From JACQZU01 sp041908165 (GTDB lineage Bacteria; Acidobacteriota; Holophagae; Holophagales; Holophagaceae): a stretch of 64,000 nucleotides of DNA. The notes under the pieces were generated by a model. That model had not been told where the DNA came from and ran no database searches. It worked only from the letters and a program-made list of their open reading frames with translations. Numbering within the stretch: position 1 is the stretch's first letter; each line of letters starts with the position of its first letter. Shown here piece after piece: positions 1 to 8,542 of the stretch. A program made the position numbers and the translations under genes. The stretch covers positions 1 to 64,000 of the forward strand of contig JAYRFV010000116.1 in NCBI GenBank assembly GCA_041908165.1, read 5' to 3'.

Positions 1-1
1 C

Positions 2-400
2 GCGCTGACTGGCCTGCAGGCCGTGATCTGGGGCATCCGCATCGACAAGGAGGAGGCCCCGGAGCGACCCTTTTCGACGGAAATCACCGCCCTGGCTTCG
101 GCCTGCGCGGACCTCCTTGGCCTTCCTTCCGATCCCCGGCTGGCCGAGGTGCAGCTCCTCGAGGACTGGCTCGGCCGGGGCTACGGGGTGGTCGGCGCCG
201 CCGAGCGCGAGGCCATCGGCCTCGCCGCCCGCCTCGAAGGGCTGCTGCTCGACCCGGTCTACACCGGCCGTGCCTTCGCCGGGCTGCTGGAACTCAACCG
301 CCGGGGCACTTTCCACCCTGAGGACAGGATCCTGTTCTGGCACACCGGCGGCACCCCTGCCCTCTTCCCGAACCGGCGGGAACTGCTGCCACAGGATTGA
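2..400 (+). CDS. D-cysteine desulfhydrase / ACC deaminase family protein, C-terminal part
   Basis: The reading frame is open from the first bases of the window, so the gene starts upstream; 132 C-terminal residues are visible. They carry the tail typical of PLP-dependent D-cysteine desulfhydrase/1-aminocyclopropane-1-carboxylate deaminase proteins (fold type II): a GYGVV turn, LDPVYTGRAFAGL, and the closing ILFWHTGGTPALFP block that lines the cofactor phosphate pocket in this family. Members release pyruvate, ammonia and sulfide from D-cysteine, or open the ACC ring. The PLP lysine lies outside the window, so substrate choice cannot be judged. The internal GTG at 23 is not a credible start because coding similarity continues upstream of it. 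The next gene is convergent, across an AT-rich gap. Confidence 0.8.
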   Translation, partial: ALTGLQAVIWGIRIDKEEAPERPFSTEITALASACADLLGLPSDPRLAEVQLLEDWLGRGYGVVGAAEREAIGLAARLEGLLLDPVYTGRAFAGLLELNRRGTFHPEDRILFWHTGGTPALFPNRRELLPQD

Positions 401-470
401 GCTGCAATCATTTCAATGAGAAACTTCAAATAACACAGTAAAATATTAATTAATTAATTTTTTCATGTGT

Positions 471-523
471 ATCTTGTGCATCCTGTTAAAAAATTTAAAC
501 AGGATTCAAATGATGAACAAGAT
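471..523. repeat. Imperfect inverted repeat of an ATCTTGT-CATC-CTGTT element
   Basis: Positions 471-487 read ATCTTGTGCATCCTGTT. The reverse complement of 498-523 reads the same words with one base change and a nine-base insertion between CATC and CTGTT. The innermost eight bases (480-487 with 498-505) pair perfectly around a 10-nt A/T loop. I recognise this word family (ATCTTGTTCATCCTGTT) as a recurrent intergenic element of many unrelated bacterial genomes. That recognition is from memory, not from a search. Confidence 0.55.
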
Positions 524-547
524 TAATACAAAATTTTTTGTATTAAT
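522..547. terminator. A/T-rich perfect hairpin, possible bidirectional terminator
   Basis: Twelve bases at 522-533 (ATTAATACAAAA) pair perfectly with 536-547 around a 2-nt TT loop. The stem contains only one G-C pair, so it is weaker than a classical intrinsic terminator. It sits between two convergent coding regions and offers a T-run on either strand, so a terminator or a protein-binding palindrome are both possible. Confidence 0.35.
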
Positions 548-622
548 TGTATTCTTGTATTTCATCGTGGATTTCCGTCCCGCTTCATCCTGAACGGGAT
601 CCGCTGTTGATCCAAGCCGACG

Positions 623-2857
623 CTAGCTTTTCCCTTCCGCCAGCATGCGCAGGAAGCTGTCGGCGATGCCGCCGCGGCCCTCCTTGGCGGCGGTGCGCTC
701 GACCCGGGCCCGGCCCTCGGGGCCGAACTTCAGCAGGGTCCGGGCCGCGGCCAGGCGCAGGCCGTCCGCCTCGGCGGGACGCAGGAAGCCGCCGCGGCGG
801 TTGGCCAGTTCGAACAGCGGATCGACGGCATCGTGGCTCTCCAGCAGGCCGAGGGTCTCGATCGCCTTCAGCCGCGACACCGGCGGCGCGCCGGGGTCGA
901 GGGCCAGCTGGGTGAGCGGGCGCACGCCTTCGTAGGCCTTCTGCTGGCCGAGCAGGTGGATCGCCTCCTGCTGCAGGGCGGGGTTCGGGTCCGACAGGCA
1001 GTTGATGAGGTGCGGCACGGCCTTGCGCTGGGCGCAGTGGCGCAGGGCCCGCAGGGCGCCGACCCGCACCCGGGGATCGTCGTGGTTCAGGAAGGGCAGG
1101 ATCCGGGGCACCGCCGCCTCGCTGCCGGCGCTCGACAGCACCAGAAGCAGGTTGCGCGCGTGGAACCAGGGCATGGCCGGGCGCAGCATCTGCAGCACCA
1201 CGGGCTCGACCTGGCTGCCGCCGGCCCGCAGCGCGCGGATCAGCCGGTCGCGGCGGCCGCGGTCCTCCTCCCGGCCCAGGACCCACGCCGCGCGGTGGTA
1301 GAAGGGCTCGCCCAGGGCGGCGAGCAGGGGCTGCAGGGCGGCCAGGGCATCGCTGCGGTCGCCCTGGTGCAGGCACTCGATCACGGCGTCCAGGGCGGAA
1401 TCGTGCTCGAGACCGCGGCGGATCCAGTTCACGGCCTCGGTGAGCGGCGCGCTGCCCGCGTGGGCGGCGTGGGTCTCGATCGCCGACAGGCCGCGAAGCA
1501 CGTGCCCCGGCTGGCGGCGGACCACCCGGGCCAGGAACAGCTCCCGCAGGCAGTCGCGGAGGGCCGGATCCGGCGTTCCGGTGGACATCCACTGGAACGC
1601 GCCGATGAGGATCGACTCGAGCGCGTCCATCACGTAGTCCGGCACGAGGCTGCTGGCGGTGTGCGGCAGGAAGGCGTGCAGCGTGCGGAAGGCCGAGCCC
1701 CGCTGCGCGGCGTCCCCGTGCACCAGGGCCTCGTCCAGGGCGCCCAGCAGGTCCACCACCTCCTCCAACCGGCGCGACTTGAGGGCGCGCTCCAGCAGGA
1801 AGCTCCGGGACTCCTCGGGCAGCGCCATCAGCCGGCCCGGCTGCCGCGCCTGGTCGAGCTGCTCCTGCAGGGGCACCGCCCGCCAGGCGGCCTCGGCGAG
1901 GAACGCGACCACCAGCGGCTCATCCTGGATGGCGGCCAGGCCCTGCCGCAGGGCGGGCACCAGTTCGGTCAAGGGCGGCGGGAAGGCGTCCACCACCTGC
2001 ATCAAGGGATCGTGCAGGATCAGCCAGGGCACGCCCCGCCCCACCAGGTGGGCGATGGAGCTGCCCAGGTAGCCGGGCAGCGTGCGCCGGAAGGCCGTGG
2101 CCAGCCCGCTGGGCCGTCCGGGCAGCGTGCCGAGTCCCCGCGCCAGGCTCAGCACCTGCTCCGGGCTGAGGTCGGCGAAGGCGCGGCGCAGCACCTCCAG
2201 CTGGCGGTCCTCAGGCTCGCCCTTGCCCAGTCCGAGCCGGTGCCCGGTCTGACCGAATTCGCCGAGGTTGGCCACCAGGTGCAGCCAGCCTGCGGTGTTG
2301 CCGGTGAAGGCGTCCGGCGGGGCGATGGCCCGGTTCAGGGTCTCCCGGACCTCCCCCAGCAGGTGCTCGGGAATGAAATCCGGCAGGCTGTCCGGTGCCC
2401 GCAGCTGGATCCGCTGGGCATAGCTGCGCTCCATGTAGCCGCGCAGGCCGCCGCGGCCCTCCAGGCTGGCGGGTTCCTGCAGCAGGCCCTCGAAGAACGC
2501 CTGGATGTCGGTGGTGGAGATCCCGCGCAGGAAGGCCACCACCGGCACGCCGTGCAGGTCCAGGCGCTCCTGCAGCGGCGCGAAGAGCTCCTCCAGGTCG
2601 CCGAGGTAGAGGCCGCCCAGGCAGGGCCCCGGCTCCAGCAGCAGCTCGGCCTGGGTTTCAAGGCAACCCTGCAGGTGCAGGAGCAGGGACGGCGCCAGCG
2701 TGCCGATGTGCAACCGGGCGCCGGGCCCCGGGGGAGGCAGCGTGGCCAGGATGGCCCGGCCCAGGGCTTCGAGGCGCGCGGTCCGCCCCGAGGACAGGGC
2801 CGGGGAGGGCGGGTTCGGTTCAGGCGGGGCCGGCATGGAGTGATCCAAGCTTGCCAT
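623..2857 (-). CDS. HEAT-repeat domain protein
   Basis: This 744-residue protein ends in HEAT-like helical repeats at about residues 555-740, with the usual pattern of paired helices split by a conserved Asp/Arg (for example DDPRVRVGALRALRH, then SDPNPALQQEAIHLLG). HEAT arrays form protein-binding superhelices, so a scaffold role is the safe reading. The first ~500 residues are not recognisable to me; they contain long amphipathic helices and no signal peptide or membrane segment, so it is probably cytoplasmic. It starts 21 nt after the E1 dehydrogenase stop and is probably co-transcribed with it. The start ATG has only a weak ribosome site, and an in-frame ATG seven codons on is an alternative. 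No enzyme motif is visible. Confidence 0.75.
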   Translation of the reverse strand: MASLDHSMPAPPEPNPPSPALSSGRTARLEALGRAILATLPPPGPGARLHIGTLAPSLLLHLQGCLETQAELLLEPGPCLGGLYLGDLEELFAPLQERLDLHGVPVVAFLRGISTTDIQAFFEGLLQEPASLEGRGGLRGYMERSYAQRIQLRAPDSLPDFIPEHLLGEVRETLNRAIAPPDAFTGNTAGWLHLVANLGEFGQTGHRLGLGKGEPEDRQLEVLRRAFADLSPEQVLSLARGLGTLPGRPSGLATAFRRTLPGYLGSSIAHLVGRGVPWLILHDPLMQVVDAFPPPLTELVPALRQGLAAIQDEPLVVAFLAEAAWRAVPLQEQLDQARQPGRLMALPEESRSFLLERALKSRRLEEVVDLLGALDEALVHGDAAQRGSAFRTLHAFLPHTASSLVPDYVMDALESILIGAFQWMSTGTPDPALRDCLRELFLARVVRRQPGHVLRGLSAIETHAAHAGSAPLTEAVNWIRRGLEHDSALDAVIECLHQGDRSDALAALQPLLAALGEPFYHRAAWVLGREEDRGRRDRLIRALRAGGSQVEPVVLQMLRPAMPWFHARNLLLVLSSAGSEAAVPRILPFLNHDDPRVRVGALRALRHCAQRKAVPHLINCLSDPNPALQQEAIHLLGQQKAYEGVRPLTQLALDPGAPPVSRLKAIETLGLLESHDAVDPLFELANRRGGFLRPAEADGLRLAAARTLLKFGPEGRARVERTAAKEGRGGIADSFLRMLAEGKS

Positions 2858-2878
2858 CGTTCCGGCCGGAGCGGGCGG

Positions 2879-4957
2879 TCAGTAGGCCAGCACCTTGCGC
2901 GCCGCCGCCAGCACCCGTTCGGTGTTCGGCAGCACGGCGCGCTCCAGGATCCGGTTGAAGCCGACCGGGGTGAAGGCGCTGCCGACCCGCTCCACCGGAG
3001 CGTCCAGCCAGGCGAAGCACTCGCTCCCGACGAGCGCGGCCACTTCGCCGCCGAAGCCGCCGAACACCTTGTCCTCGTGGGCCACCAGGCAGCGGTGGGT
3101 CCGGCGCACGCTGGCGAAGAGCGTGGTGGTGTCCAGCGGCGCCAGGGAGCGCAGGTCCACCACCTCCACGGACACGCCCTCGGTCTCCAGCTTCCGGGCC
3201 GCCTCCAGGGCGAAGTGCACCGGTGTGCCGTAGGCGAGGATGCTGAGGTCGGTGCCCTCGCGGCGGACCCGGGCCTTGCCGAAGGGCACGGCGAACCCGT
3301 CCGGGACCACCGCCTTGGCCAGGGCGCTGTTGTAGAGGAATTTCGGTTCCAGGTAGAGGGTCGTGCCGCGGCTGCGGATCGCCGTGCGCAACAGGCCGGC
3401 GGCATCGTCGGCGAAGGCCGGCACCACCACCCGGATGCCCGGCAGGCCGGTCAGCCAGCCCTCCACGTTCTGGCTGTGGTAGAGGCCGCCGCCGATGTAG
3501 CCGCCGCTGGCCAGGCGGATGGTCACGTTGGGGCAGAACTTGCCGTTGCTCCGCCAGTAGTCGTGGCTGCACTCGACGATCTGCTCGGCCGCGGGCCAGA
3601 TGTAGTCGGCGAACTCGGCTCCCTCCACCACCACCCGGATCCGGTCGTCGAGGCGGCTGAAGCCATTGGCGGTGCCGATGATGAAGTCCTCGGCGATCGG
3701 CGCGTTGAACACCCGCGCCTCCCCGAACTCCTGCTGCATGCCCTTGGAGACGTTGAAGATCCCGCCCTTCTCCTTGTTGGCCATGTCCTGGCCCCAGATG
3801 AAGGTGTCGGGATTGTGCCGGAACTCCTCCTTCAGGGTCTGGTTCAGGGCCTGCAGCAGCGAGACCGGCGTGCCCGCCTCGTCGTGCAGGCCGTCCGGGA
3901 AACGCTCGCTGGTCCAGGGTTCCGGCAGCACGTGGTCGTGGATGCTTTCAGGGGACGGATCCGGCGCCTGGATCGCCGCCTCGCTGGCGGCGTTGTACCG
4001 CTGCAGGTTCTCGGTCTCGAGGGCGCTCAGTTCCAGCTCCGAGACCCCGTGCTCCAGGCAGTGGGCGCGGAACCGCGGCAGCGGGTCCTGGGCCCGGGCG
4101 GCGGCCCGCTCCTCCTCGTCCCGGTACCATTCGTGGCGGTCCGAGTTGCTGTGGCTGTGGATGCGGACGCAGACGGCGTAGACCATGGCCGGTCCCGCGC
4201 CGGAGCGGACGTGGGCCACCGCCTCGCCGAGGGCGCGGAGGCTGTCCAGGACGTCCAGCCCGTCGCAGCGGATGATCCGCAGGTTCGGCAGGCCCGAGAA
4301 GTTGTCGCAGAGGAACTCGTTGGCGGCCTGGTCCCGCTTCGGGACGGAGATGCCGTAGCCGTTGTCCTGCACCACGAAGACCACCGGCAGCCGCTCCTTG
4401 TCGGCGCCGACGATGGCCTCGTAGCAGTAGCCCTCGGACAGGCTCGACTCGCCCTGGCTCGAGAAGACGATGGCGTCGCGGCCGTAATGCTTCACCGCCC
4501 GGCCCAGGCCGGTGGCGTGCTGGGCGTGGTTGCCGGTGAGGCTGGAGACGTTCTGGATGCCGATCTCCGGCTTGCCGAAATGATTGGACATGTGCCGCCC
4601 GCCCGAAGCCGGGTCGTCGCGCTTGCTGATGCCGTTGAGGATGATCTCCAGCGGCGTCAGCCCCGCCGCCAGGCAGGTGGTGAGGTCGCGGTAGTAGGGG
4701 AACAGGAAGTCCTGGCCGGCGCGGAAGGTGAGGCCCAGGGCCAGCTGGATGCCGTCGTGGCCGGCGCAAGGAGCATGGTAGGACCAGCCCAGGGCCTGCT
4801 TGAGGTAGTTGGGGGCCTTGTCGTCCAGCACCCGGCCCATGTGCATGAGCCCGTACCAGTGCATGAGTTCGCGGGGCCCCGGACCTCCGGACGGTTCCTC
4901 CTCCGGTTCCCCGACCAAGGCATTCAGCGCGGCCCTCACCAGTGTCGGAGTGTCCAA
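2879..4957 (-). CDS. 2-oxoacid (branched-chain-type) dehydrogenase E1, fused alpha and beta subunits
   Basis: The 692-residue protein joins both halves of a thiamine-diphosphate E1 component. Residues ~30-330 are the alpha part, with SNHFG, TGNHAQHATG and a TPP region from SQGES (167-171) to DNGYG (198-202). Residues ~355-690 are the beta (transketolase pyrimidine plus C-terminal) part, with the Glu of NAPIAEDFIIG and GGFGGEV near the end. It would decarboxylate branched-chain or related 2-oxoacids and pass the acyl group to an E2 lipoyl domain; no E2/E3 lies nearby. I chose the TTG at 4957 because GGAGGTG sits seven bases before it; a TTG at 4987 lacks a site. The Mg-binding Asp expected in the GDG motif is not in its usual place. 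Neighbours are a GAF protein upstream and a HEAT protein downstream. Confidence 0.85.
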   Translation of the reverse strand: MDTPTLVRAALNALVGEPEEEPSGGPGPRELMHWYGLMHMGRVLDDKAPNYLKQALGWSYHAPCAGHDGIQLALGLTFRAGQDFLFPYYRDLTTCLAAGLTPLEIILNGISKRDDPASGGRHMSNHFGKPEIGIQNVSSLTGNHAQHATGLGRAVKHYGRDAIVFSSQGESSLSEGYCYEAIVGADKERLPVVFVVQDNGYGISVPKRDQAANEFLCDNFSGLPNLRIIRCDGLDVLDSLRALGEAVAHVRSGAGPAMVYAVCVRIHSHSNSDRHEWYRDEEERAAARAQDPLPRFRAHCLEHGVSELELSALETENLQRYNAASEAAIQAPDPSPESIHDHVLPEPWTSERFPDGLHDEAGTPVSLLQALNQTLKEEFRHNPDTFIWGQDMANKEKGGIFNVSKGMQQEFGEARVFNAPIAEDFIIGTANGFSRLDDRIRVVVEGAEFADYIWPAAEQIVECSHDYWRSNGKFCPNVTIRLASGGYIGGGLYHSQNVEGWLTGLPGIRVVVPAFADDAAGLLRTAIRSRGTTLYLEPKFLYNSALAKAVVPDGFAVPFGKARVRREGTDLSILAYGTPVHFALEAARKLETEGVSVEVVDLRSLAPLDTTTLFASVRRTHRCLVAHEDKVFGGFGGEVAALVGSECFAWLDAPVERVGSAFTPVGFNRILERAVLPNTERVLAAARKVLAY

Positions 4958-5026
4958 CCTTTCACCTCCGCCCCTGCCTCGGGGCAACCCTCATGGTCCC
5001 ACGGAAATCGTTGATTCCCAAGGCGT

Positions 5027-6049
5027 CTAGATCGAAAGGACGGGGGCCGGCGCCCAGCAGAGCGGGGGTTCGGTCCCGGCTTCGCTGCGGCGCAGGGCCT
5101 CGCGGAGCCTGCGCAGGGCGCTGCGCAGCATGAGGTCGTCGAGGTCGGGATCCCACTCGGTGGCGCCGGCGGCGAAGGCGCCGCCCGCCTGCTCGGCCAG
5201 CCGCCCGTGCAGCACCGGCACGCCCTCCGCCCGGGTGCCCGGCAGCACCAGCAGGAGGCTACCGTCGCCCATGTCCACCATGAGGTCGGCGCCGCGCAGG
5301 GTCTCCGCCAGTGCCGGGGCGCAGGCCGTGTCCGCCGGGCGCAGGAGCAGCAGGCTCATGGCTTCGCGGTTGCGCCGGGCCAGCGTGAGGTTGGCCTTCA
5401 TCCAGACATCCAGGTAGTGGCGGTTGGGGAGCCCGGAATGGGAATTGTGCAGGGCGCTGTCCTCGACCACCGCCGAGCTGAGCTCCAGCGCCTCGCGGGC
5501 CAGGTGCAGCTGGTTCTTGAGCGTCTCGATCTCCAGGGTCTTGCTGAGCAGCTTGGCCACCGCCGCCACCAGCGCCACCTCCGGGTGCTTGAAGTCGCGC
5601 GGCGAGGAGCCCTGCACGCCAAGGGTGCCGATCACTTCGCCGCCCTCCCACAGCGGCGCGCCCAGGAAGCTCACCACGCCGCGGCTGACCACGGCCGGGT
5701 CCGCGGACCAGGCCGGATCCTGCCGGGCATCGCGGATGACCAGCGTGCGCTGGGGCCACGCCACCACCCGGTCGCAGAAGGCGCCCACCGGCGAGAACAG
5801 GAACGGCTCCGCGGAGAACTCCGGCCGCGCCTTCCACCAGAACACCTCGTAGCCGAGGTCGGTGATGCGGGTCAGCATCGCCAGGTCCATGTGCAGCCGG
5901 TCCACCAGCAGGGCGAGGCTGTTAGAGAACAGCTCGGTGGTCTCGGAGGGCCCGGCCTGGAGCAGCTCGAGCAGCGCGTCGAACTCCGCGTCGCGGACCG
6001 GGCCTGCCGCGGCAGCAGCTGGGGTGGGCTTGCGGCGGTCACGGGCCAC
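5027..6049 (-). CDS. GAF domain protein with degenerate GGDEF domain
   Basis: A 340-residue cytoplasmic protein. Residues ~35-175 form a GAF sensor domain (conserved GVVSFLGAPL and GEVIGTLGVQG strands). A helical linker follows, then residues ~195-335 resemble a GGDEF domain: SGLPNRHYLD matches the family's D-LT-GL-NR entry, but the catalytic GGDEF loop reads MGDGS (260-264), so diguanylate cyclase activity is not expected. Proteins like this usually serve as ligand- or redox-sensing regulators. The GTG start at 6049 is preceded by GGAGG at eight bases. It lies 69 nt upstream of the E1 gene and may be transcribed with it. No transmitter kinase or DNA-binding domain is present, so the output is unknown. 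Confidence 0.75.
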   Translation of the reverse strand: MARDRRKPTPAAAAAGPVRDAEFDALLELLQAGPSETTELFSNSLALLVDRLHMDLAMLTRITDLGYEVFWWKARPEFSAEPFLFSPVGAFCDRVVAWPQRTLVIRDARQDPAWSADPAVVSRGVVSFLGAPLWEGGEVIGTLGVQGSSPRDFKHPEVALVAAVAKLLSKTLEIETLKNQLHLAREALELSSAVVEDSALHNSHSGLPNRHYLDVWMKANLTLARRNREAMSLLLLRPADTACAPALAETLRGADLMVDMGDGSLLLVLPGTRAEGVPVLHGRLAEQAGGAFAAGATEWDPDLDDLMLRSALRRLREALRRSEAGTEPPLCWAPAPVLSI

Positions 6050-6081
6050 GGTGACGCCTCCAGGGATCGGGTATCGAAACT

Positions 6082-6102
6082 TTTTACACGGGACGTGTAA
6101 AA
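6082..6102. promoter_or_regulatory. 9-bp inverted repeat upstream of the GAF gene
   Basis: TTTTACACG (6082-6090) and CGTGTAAAA (6094-6102) form a perfect inverted repeat with a 3-nt centre. It lies between the Nfu stop and the GAF gene start on the minus strand. It could be a regulator operator for the GAF-E1-HEAT genes or a weak terminator after nfu; the short GC part of the stem favours an operator. Confidence 0.4.
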
Positions 6103-6135
6103 GTCAACCGCGAACTTCCGCCCGGCCCGGAGCCC

Positions 6136-6678
6136 CTACCAGCTCACCACCTCGATGGCCGGATCGACGTGCTGCTGCAGCAGGCTCTCGATGTAGTGCA
6201 GGGTGCCCGAGGTGCTGCTCGGGCAGGAGCCGCAGGCGCCGTGGTAGCTGATCCGCAGGGTGGTGCCGTCGAAGGAGAGCACCTCCAGGCCGCCGCCGTC
6301 GCCGGCCAGCCCGGGGCGGATGCGCTCGTCCAGCAGTGCGTTGATCCGCTGCAGCTTCTCGTCCGCGTCCAGATCGGCCGGACCGCCGGGGCGGGCGCCG
6401 TCCTCGTCTTCCATCCGGAGATCCTCGATGATCTCGCAGATGGGATCGATCAGATCGCTCCACTCGGCCTTGGGTTCCTTGTTCACGGTCACGAAGCGGT
6501 CCATGTAGAACACGCTGGTGACCTTGCCCAGGGCGAACACGGCGCTGCCCAGGCTGTCGCCCACGGCCGATCCGAAATCGCGGAAGGACCGCACGCCGGA
6601 CCGCAACAGCGGACGCTGGACGATGAACTTCAGCGCATCCGGGTTCGGCGTGGGCTCGATGTTGACGACCTTGGGCAT
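6136..6678 (-). CDS. Nfu/NifU-type iron-sulfur cluster carrier
   Basis: The 180-residue protein has the two-domain Nfu layout: an N-terminal Nfu_N domain (residues 1-85, with the hallmark EPTPNPDALKF) and a C-terminal NifU-like domain (105-180) with the cluster-binding CGSC motif at Cys149-Cys152 inside HGACGSCPSS. Such proteins bind a labile [4Fe-4S] cluster across a dimer and deliver it to apoenzymes. The ATG at 6678 is preferred because it has a GAGGAAG ribosome site and begins with the conserved MPKVVNIEPTPNP; the frame stays open for another 50 codons upstream but that extension lacks family similarity. It heads a minus-strand series followed by the GAF protein. Confidence 0.9.
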   Translation of the reverse strand: MPKVVNIEPTPNPDALKFIVQRPLLRSGVRSFRDFGSAVGDSLGSAVFALGKVTSVFYMDRFVTVNKEPKAEWSDLIDPICEIIEDLRMEDEDGARPGGPADLDADEKLQRINALLDERIRPGLAGDGGGLEVLSFDGTTLRISYHGACGSCPSSTSGTLHYIESLLQQHVDPAIEVVSW

Positions 6679-6818
6679 GGCTTCCTCGGGCGTCAATAGT
6701 TTACCAGAACAGTCAGGTTTTTCGTAGGGGCGGCCACCGGCCCCCGTGCCTTCACGGCCGACCCCACCGTTGTATCCCCGACGGGGCCGCTGTGCCTGAA
6801 TGGACCCGGAGGTGACCC

Positions 6819-7679
6819 GTGGAGGCACGCATCCTGCTCCTGTTGCTGACCGTGCACGGATCGGTCCGGTTCACGGGTCCCGCCGAGGTCTGGCTGCCGG
6901 GAATCGTCTCCACCGAGGCCTCGGAGATCAAGCCGGCCTTCTCGCCTCGCGGGGACCGGGTCCTCTGGGGCTCCACCAACCGCCGCGGCGGGCCCGGGGG
7001 CTGGGACATCTGGGAATCGGTGCGGACCGGCGCAGGGTGGAGCACGCCGCGGCCGGCCCCCTTCAATTCGCCCTTCAATGACTTCGACCCCTGCTTCGCG
7101 CCGGACGGGAGCGGGATCTACTTCTTTTCAAACCGCCCGGGGGGGATGGGGGGCGACGACCTGTACTTCGCTCCCTTCACAGCAGGTGCCTATGGCACAG
7201 TTGTCAACCTCGGGCCGGCGGTGAACTCCGCGGGCGACGAATGGGCGCCGCTGCCGACCCCGGACGGCCGCCGCTTGATCTTCAGCAGCAACGGCCGCGG
7301 AGGCTCCGGCGGCCAGGACCTGTTCTTCGTCGAGCGGGACGGCACCGGCTGGCGGGCGCCCGAACCCCTGCCGGGGGCCGTCAACAGCCCCGGAGACGAC
7401 TTCGACGCGGCCCTCCTGCACGACGGGCGGACCCTGGTGTTCACCCGCAAGGCCCCGGGGGCCGAAGGCTGCGACCTGTACCTTGCCGAACCCGGACCCG
7501 ACGGCTACGGCGAGCCGCGGCGGCTGGGGCCGGAGGTCAATGAAGCCGGGGGCTGGAACCTGGGCCCGGCCATCAACCCGGCCGAGCCCGGCCTGCTCTA
7601 CTTCAGCTCCAGCCGGCGCGGCGGCCGCGGGCTCGCCGACATCCTCCGGGTCTCCTATGCGCCCGCGCCGGTCCGGTAG
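6819..7679 (+). CDS. PD40/TolB-like beta-propeller protein, exported
   Basis: A 286-residue protein with a short hydrophobic start and then about five PD40 (WD40-like) blades, each with the pattern P-x-F-SPDG-xx-hhFxSNR-GG-xGGxDLY (blades near 40, 87, 139, 187 and 240). PD40 propellers occur in TolB and in OmpA-associated periplasmic proteins, where they act as binding platforms. No OmpA or enzyme domain is attached here. The GTG start at 6819 has GGAGG spaced well upstream. It is divergent from the nfu gene; the two reading frames almost touch if nfu's longer start is used, another reason to prefer the shorter nfu. An inositol-phosphatase-like gene follows 38 nt downstream. Confidence 0.75.
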   Translation: MEARILLLLLTVHGSVRFTGPAEVWLPGIVSTEASEIKPAFSPRGDRVLWGSTNRRGGPGGWDIWESVRTGAGWSTPRPAPFNSPFNDFDPCFAPDGSGIYFFSNRPGGMGGDDLYFAPFTAGAYGTVVNLGPAVNSAGDEWAPLPTPDGRRLIFSSNGRGGSGGQDLFFVERDGTGWRAPEPLPGAVNSPGDDFDAALLHDGRTLVFTRKAPGAEGCDLYLAEPGPDGYGEPRRLGPEVNEAGGWNLGPAINPAEPGLLYFSSSRRGGRGLADILRVSYAPAPVR

Positions 7680-7717
7680 CCGGCCCGCCCTGCGACAATG
7701 ACCCGGAGGGGGACGGG

Positions 7718-8509
7718 ATGCACGATGCCCAGCGCAAGGCCTGCATCGCCGGGGCGCGGGCCGGCGGGAGGGTGCTGGTGCGCCACTTCCGCCGGCTGGC
7801 GCCGGGCCAGATCGAGGAGAAGAGCAAGAACGACTACGTGAGCGAGGCGGACCGCGCCGCCGAGCGGGCCGTCCGCGCCGAACTCGCCCACCGCTTTCCC
7901 GACATCGGCTTCGTCGGCGAGGAGGGCGGCGCCCACGGCGACCCGGTGCTGCGCTGGATCGTCGACCCCCTCGACGGCACCCTGAACTTCGTCCAGGGCC
8001 TGCCCCACTGGTGCGTGAGCGTCGCCCTGTGGGACGCGGAAGGACCGGTGGTGGGCTGCATCCTCGATCCGCTCAAGAACGACCTGTTCGAGGCCACCCG
8101 CGGCGGCGGCGCCCGGTGGAACGGCCACGCCATGGCGGTTTCGCGGCAGCCCGGGCTGGACGGCGCCTTCCTCGCCACCGGCTTCGCCTTCCAGCTTGGC
8201 GAGCGGTTCCCGCTCTGGAACCGGGCCCTCAAGCAGGTCTGGCCCCGGGCCAAGGGCATCCGCCGGGCCGGTTCAGCGGCCCTGGACCTGGCCTACGTCG
8301 CCTGCGGGATCTACGACGGATTCTTCGAGCTTGGGCTGAAGCCCTGGGACATGGCCGCGGGTGCCCTGCTGGTGAAGGAGGCCGGCGGCAGGATCAGCGA
8401 CTGGCAGGGCGGCGGCGGCTGGTGGGACAGCGGCAGCCTGGTCGCCGGCGTGCCCACCGTGCAGCAGGACCTGGTTCGGACCTTCCGGGCGCTCGGCCTG
8501 GAGGTATGA
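7718..8509 (+). CDS. Inositol monophosphatase family protein
   Basis: This 263-residue cytoplasmic enzyme has the complete metal-dependent phosphatase signature: GEEGG (67-71), WIVDPLDGTLNF (80-91) with Asp83 and Asp86 as metal ligands, and the second signature around KPWDMAAGALLVKEAGG near 213-228. The family (IMPase, SuhB, bacterial HisN-like and CysQ-like enzymes) removes phosphate from myo-inositol-1-phosphate or related small molecules using Mg2+. The sequence resembles the IMPase/SuhB branch more than CysQ or fructose bisphosphatase, but substrate cannot be fixed from sequence. It sits between a PD40 protein and a thioredoxin-like protein on the same strand with gaps under 40 nt, so the three may be one transcript. 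Confidence 0.9.
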   Translation: MHDAQRKACIAGARAGGRVLVRHFRRLAPGQIEEKSKNDYVSEADRAAERAVRAELAHRFPDIGFVGEEGGAHGDPVLRWIVDPLDGTLNFVQGLPHWCVSVALWDAEGPVVGCILDPLKNDLFEATRGGGARWNGHAMAVSRQPGLDGAFLATGFAFQLGERFPLWNRALKQVWPRAKGIRRAGSAALDLAYVACGIYDGFFELGLKPWDMAAGALLVKEAGGRISDWQGGGGWWDSGSLVAGVPTVQQDLVRTFRALGLEV

Positions 8510-8542
8510 TCCCCTGGTAACGGCCCGAACCCGGAGGTTGCC

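Larger units (their letters stand above)
401..622. other. AT-rich intergenic gap with nested palindromes
   Basis: This 222-bp gap between two convergent genes is strikingly AT-rich, especially at 415-565, inside a ~70% GC neighbourhood. It holds an imperfect inverted repeat (471-523), an A/T-only hairpin (522-547) and a run of TTAA/TAAT. No open frame or RNA gene is recognisable. It may act as a bidirectional transcription end point for the two flanking genes. Confidence 0.6.

Noticed and set aside
833..5014. Very long plus-strand open frame antisense to the HEAT and E1 genes
   Set aside because: It exists only because high GC removes stop codons; the minus strand carries clear domains, ribosome sites and family motifs throughout.
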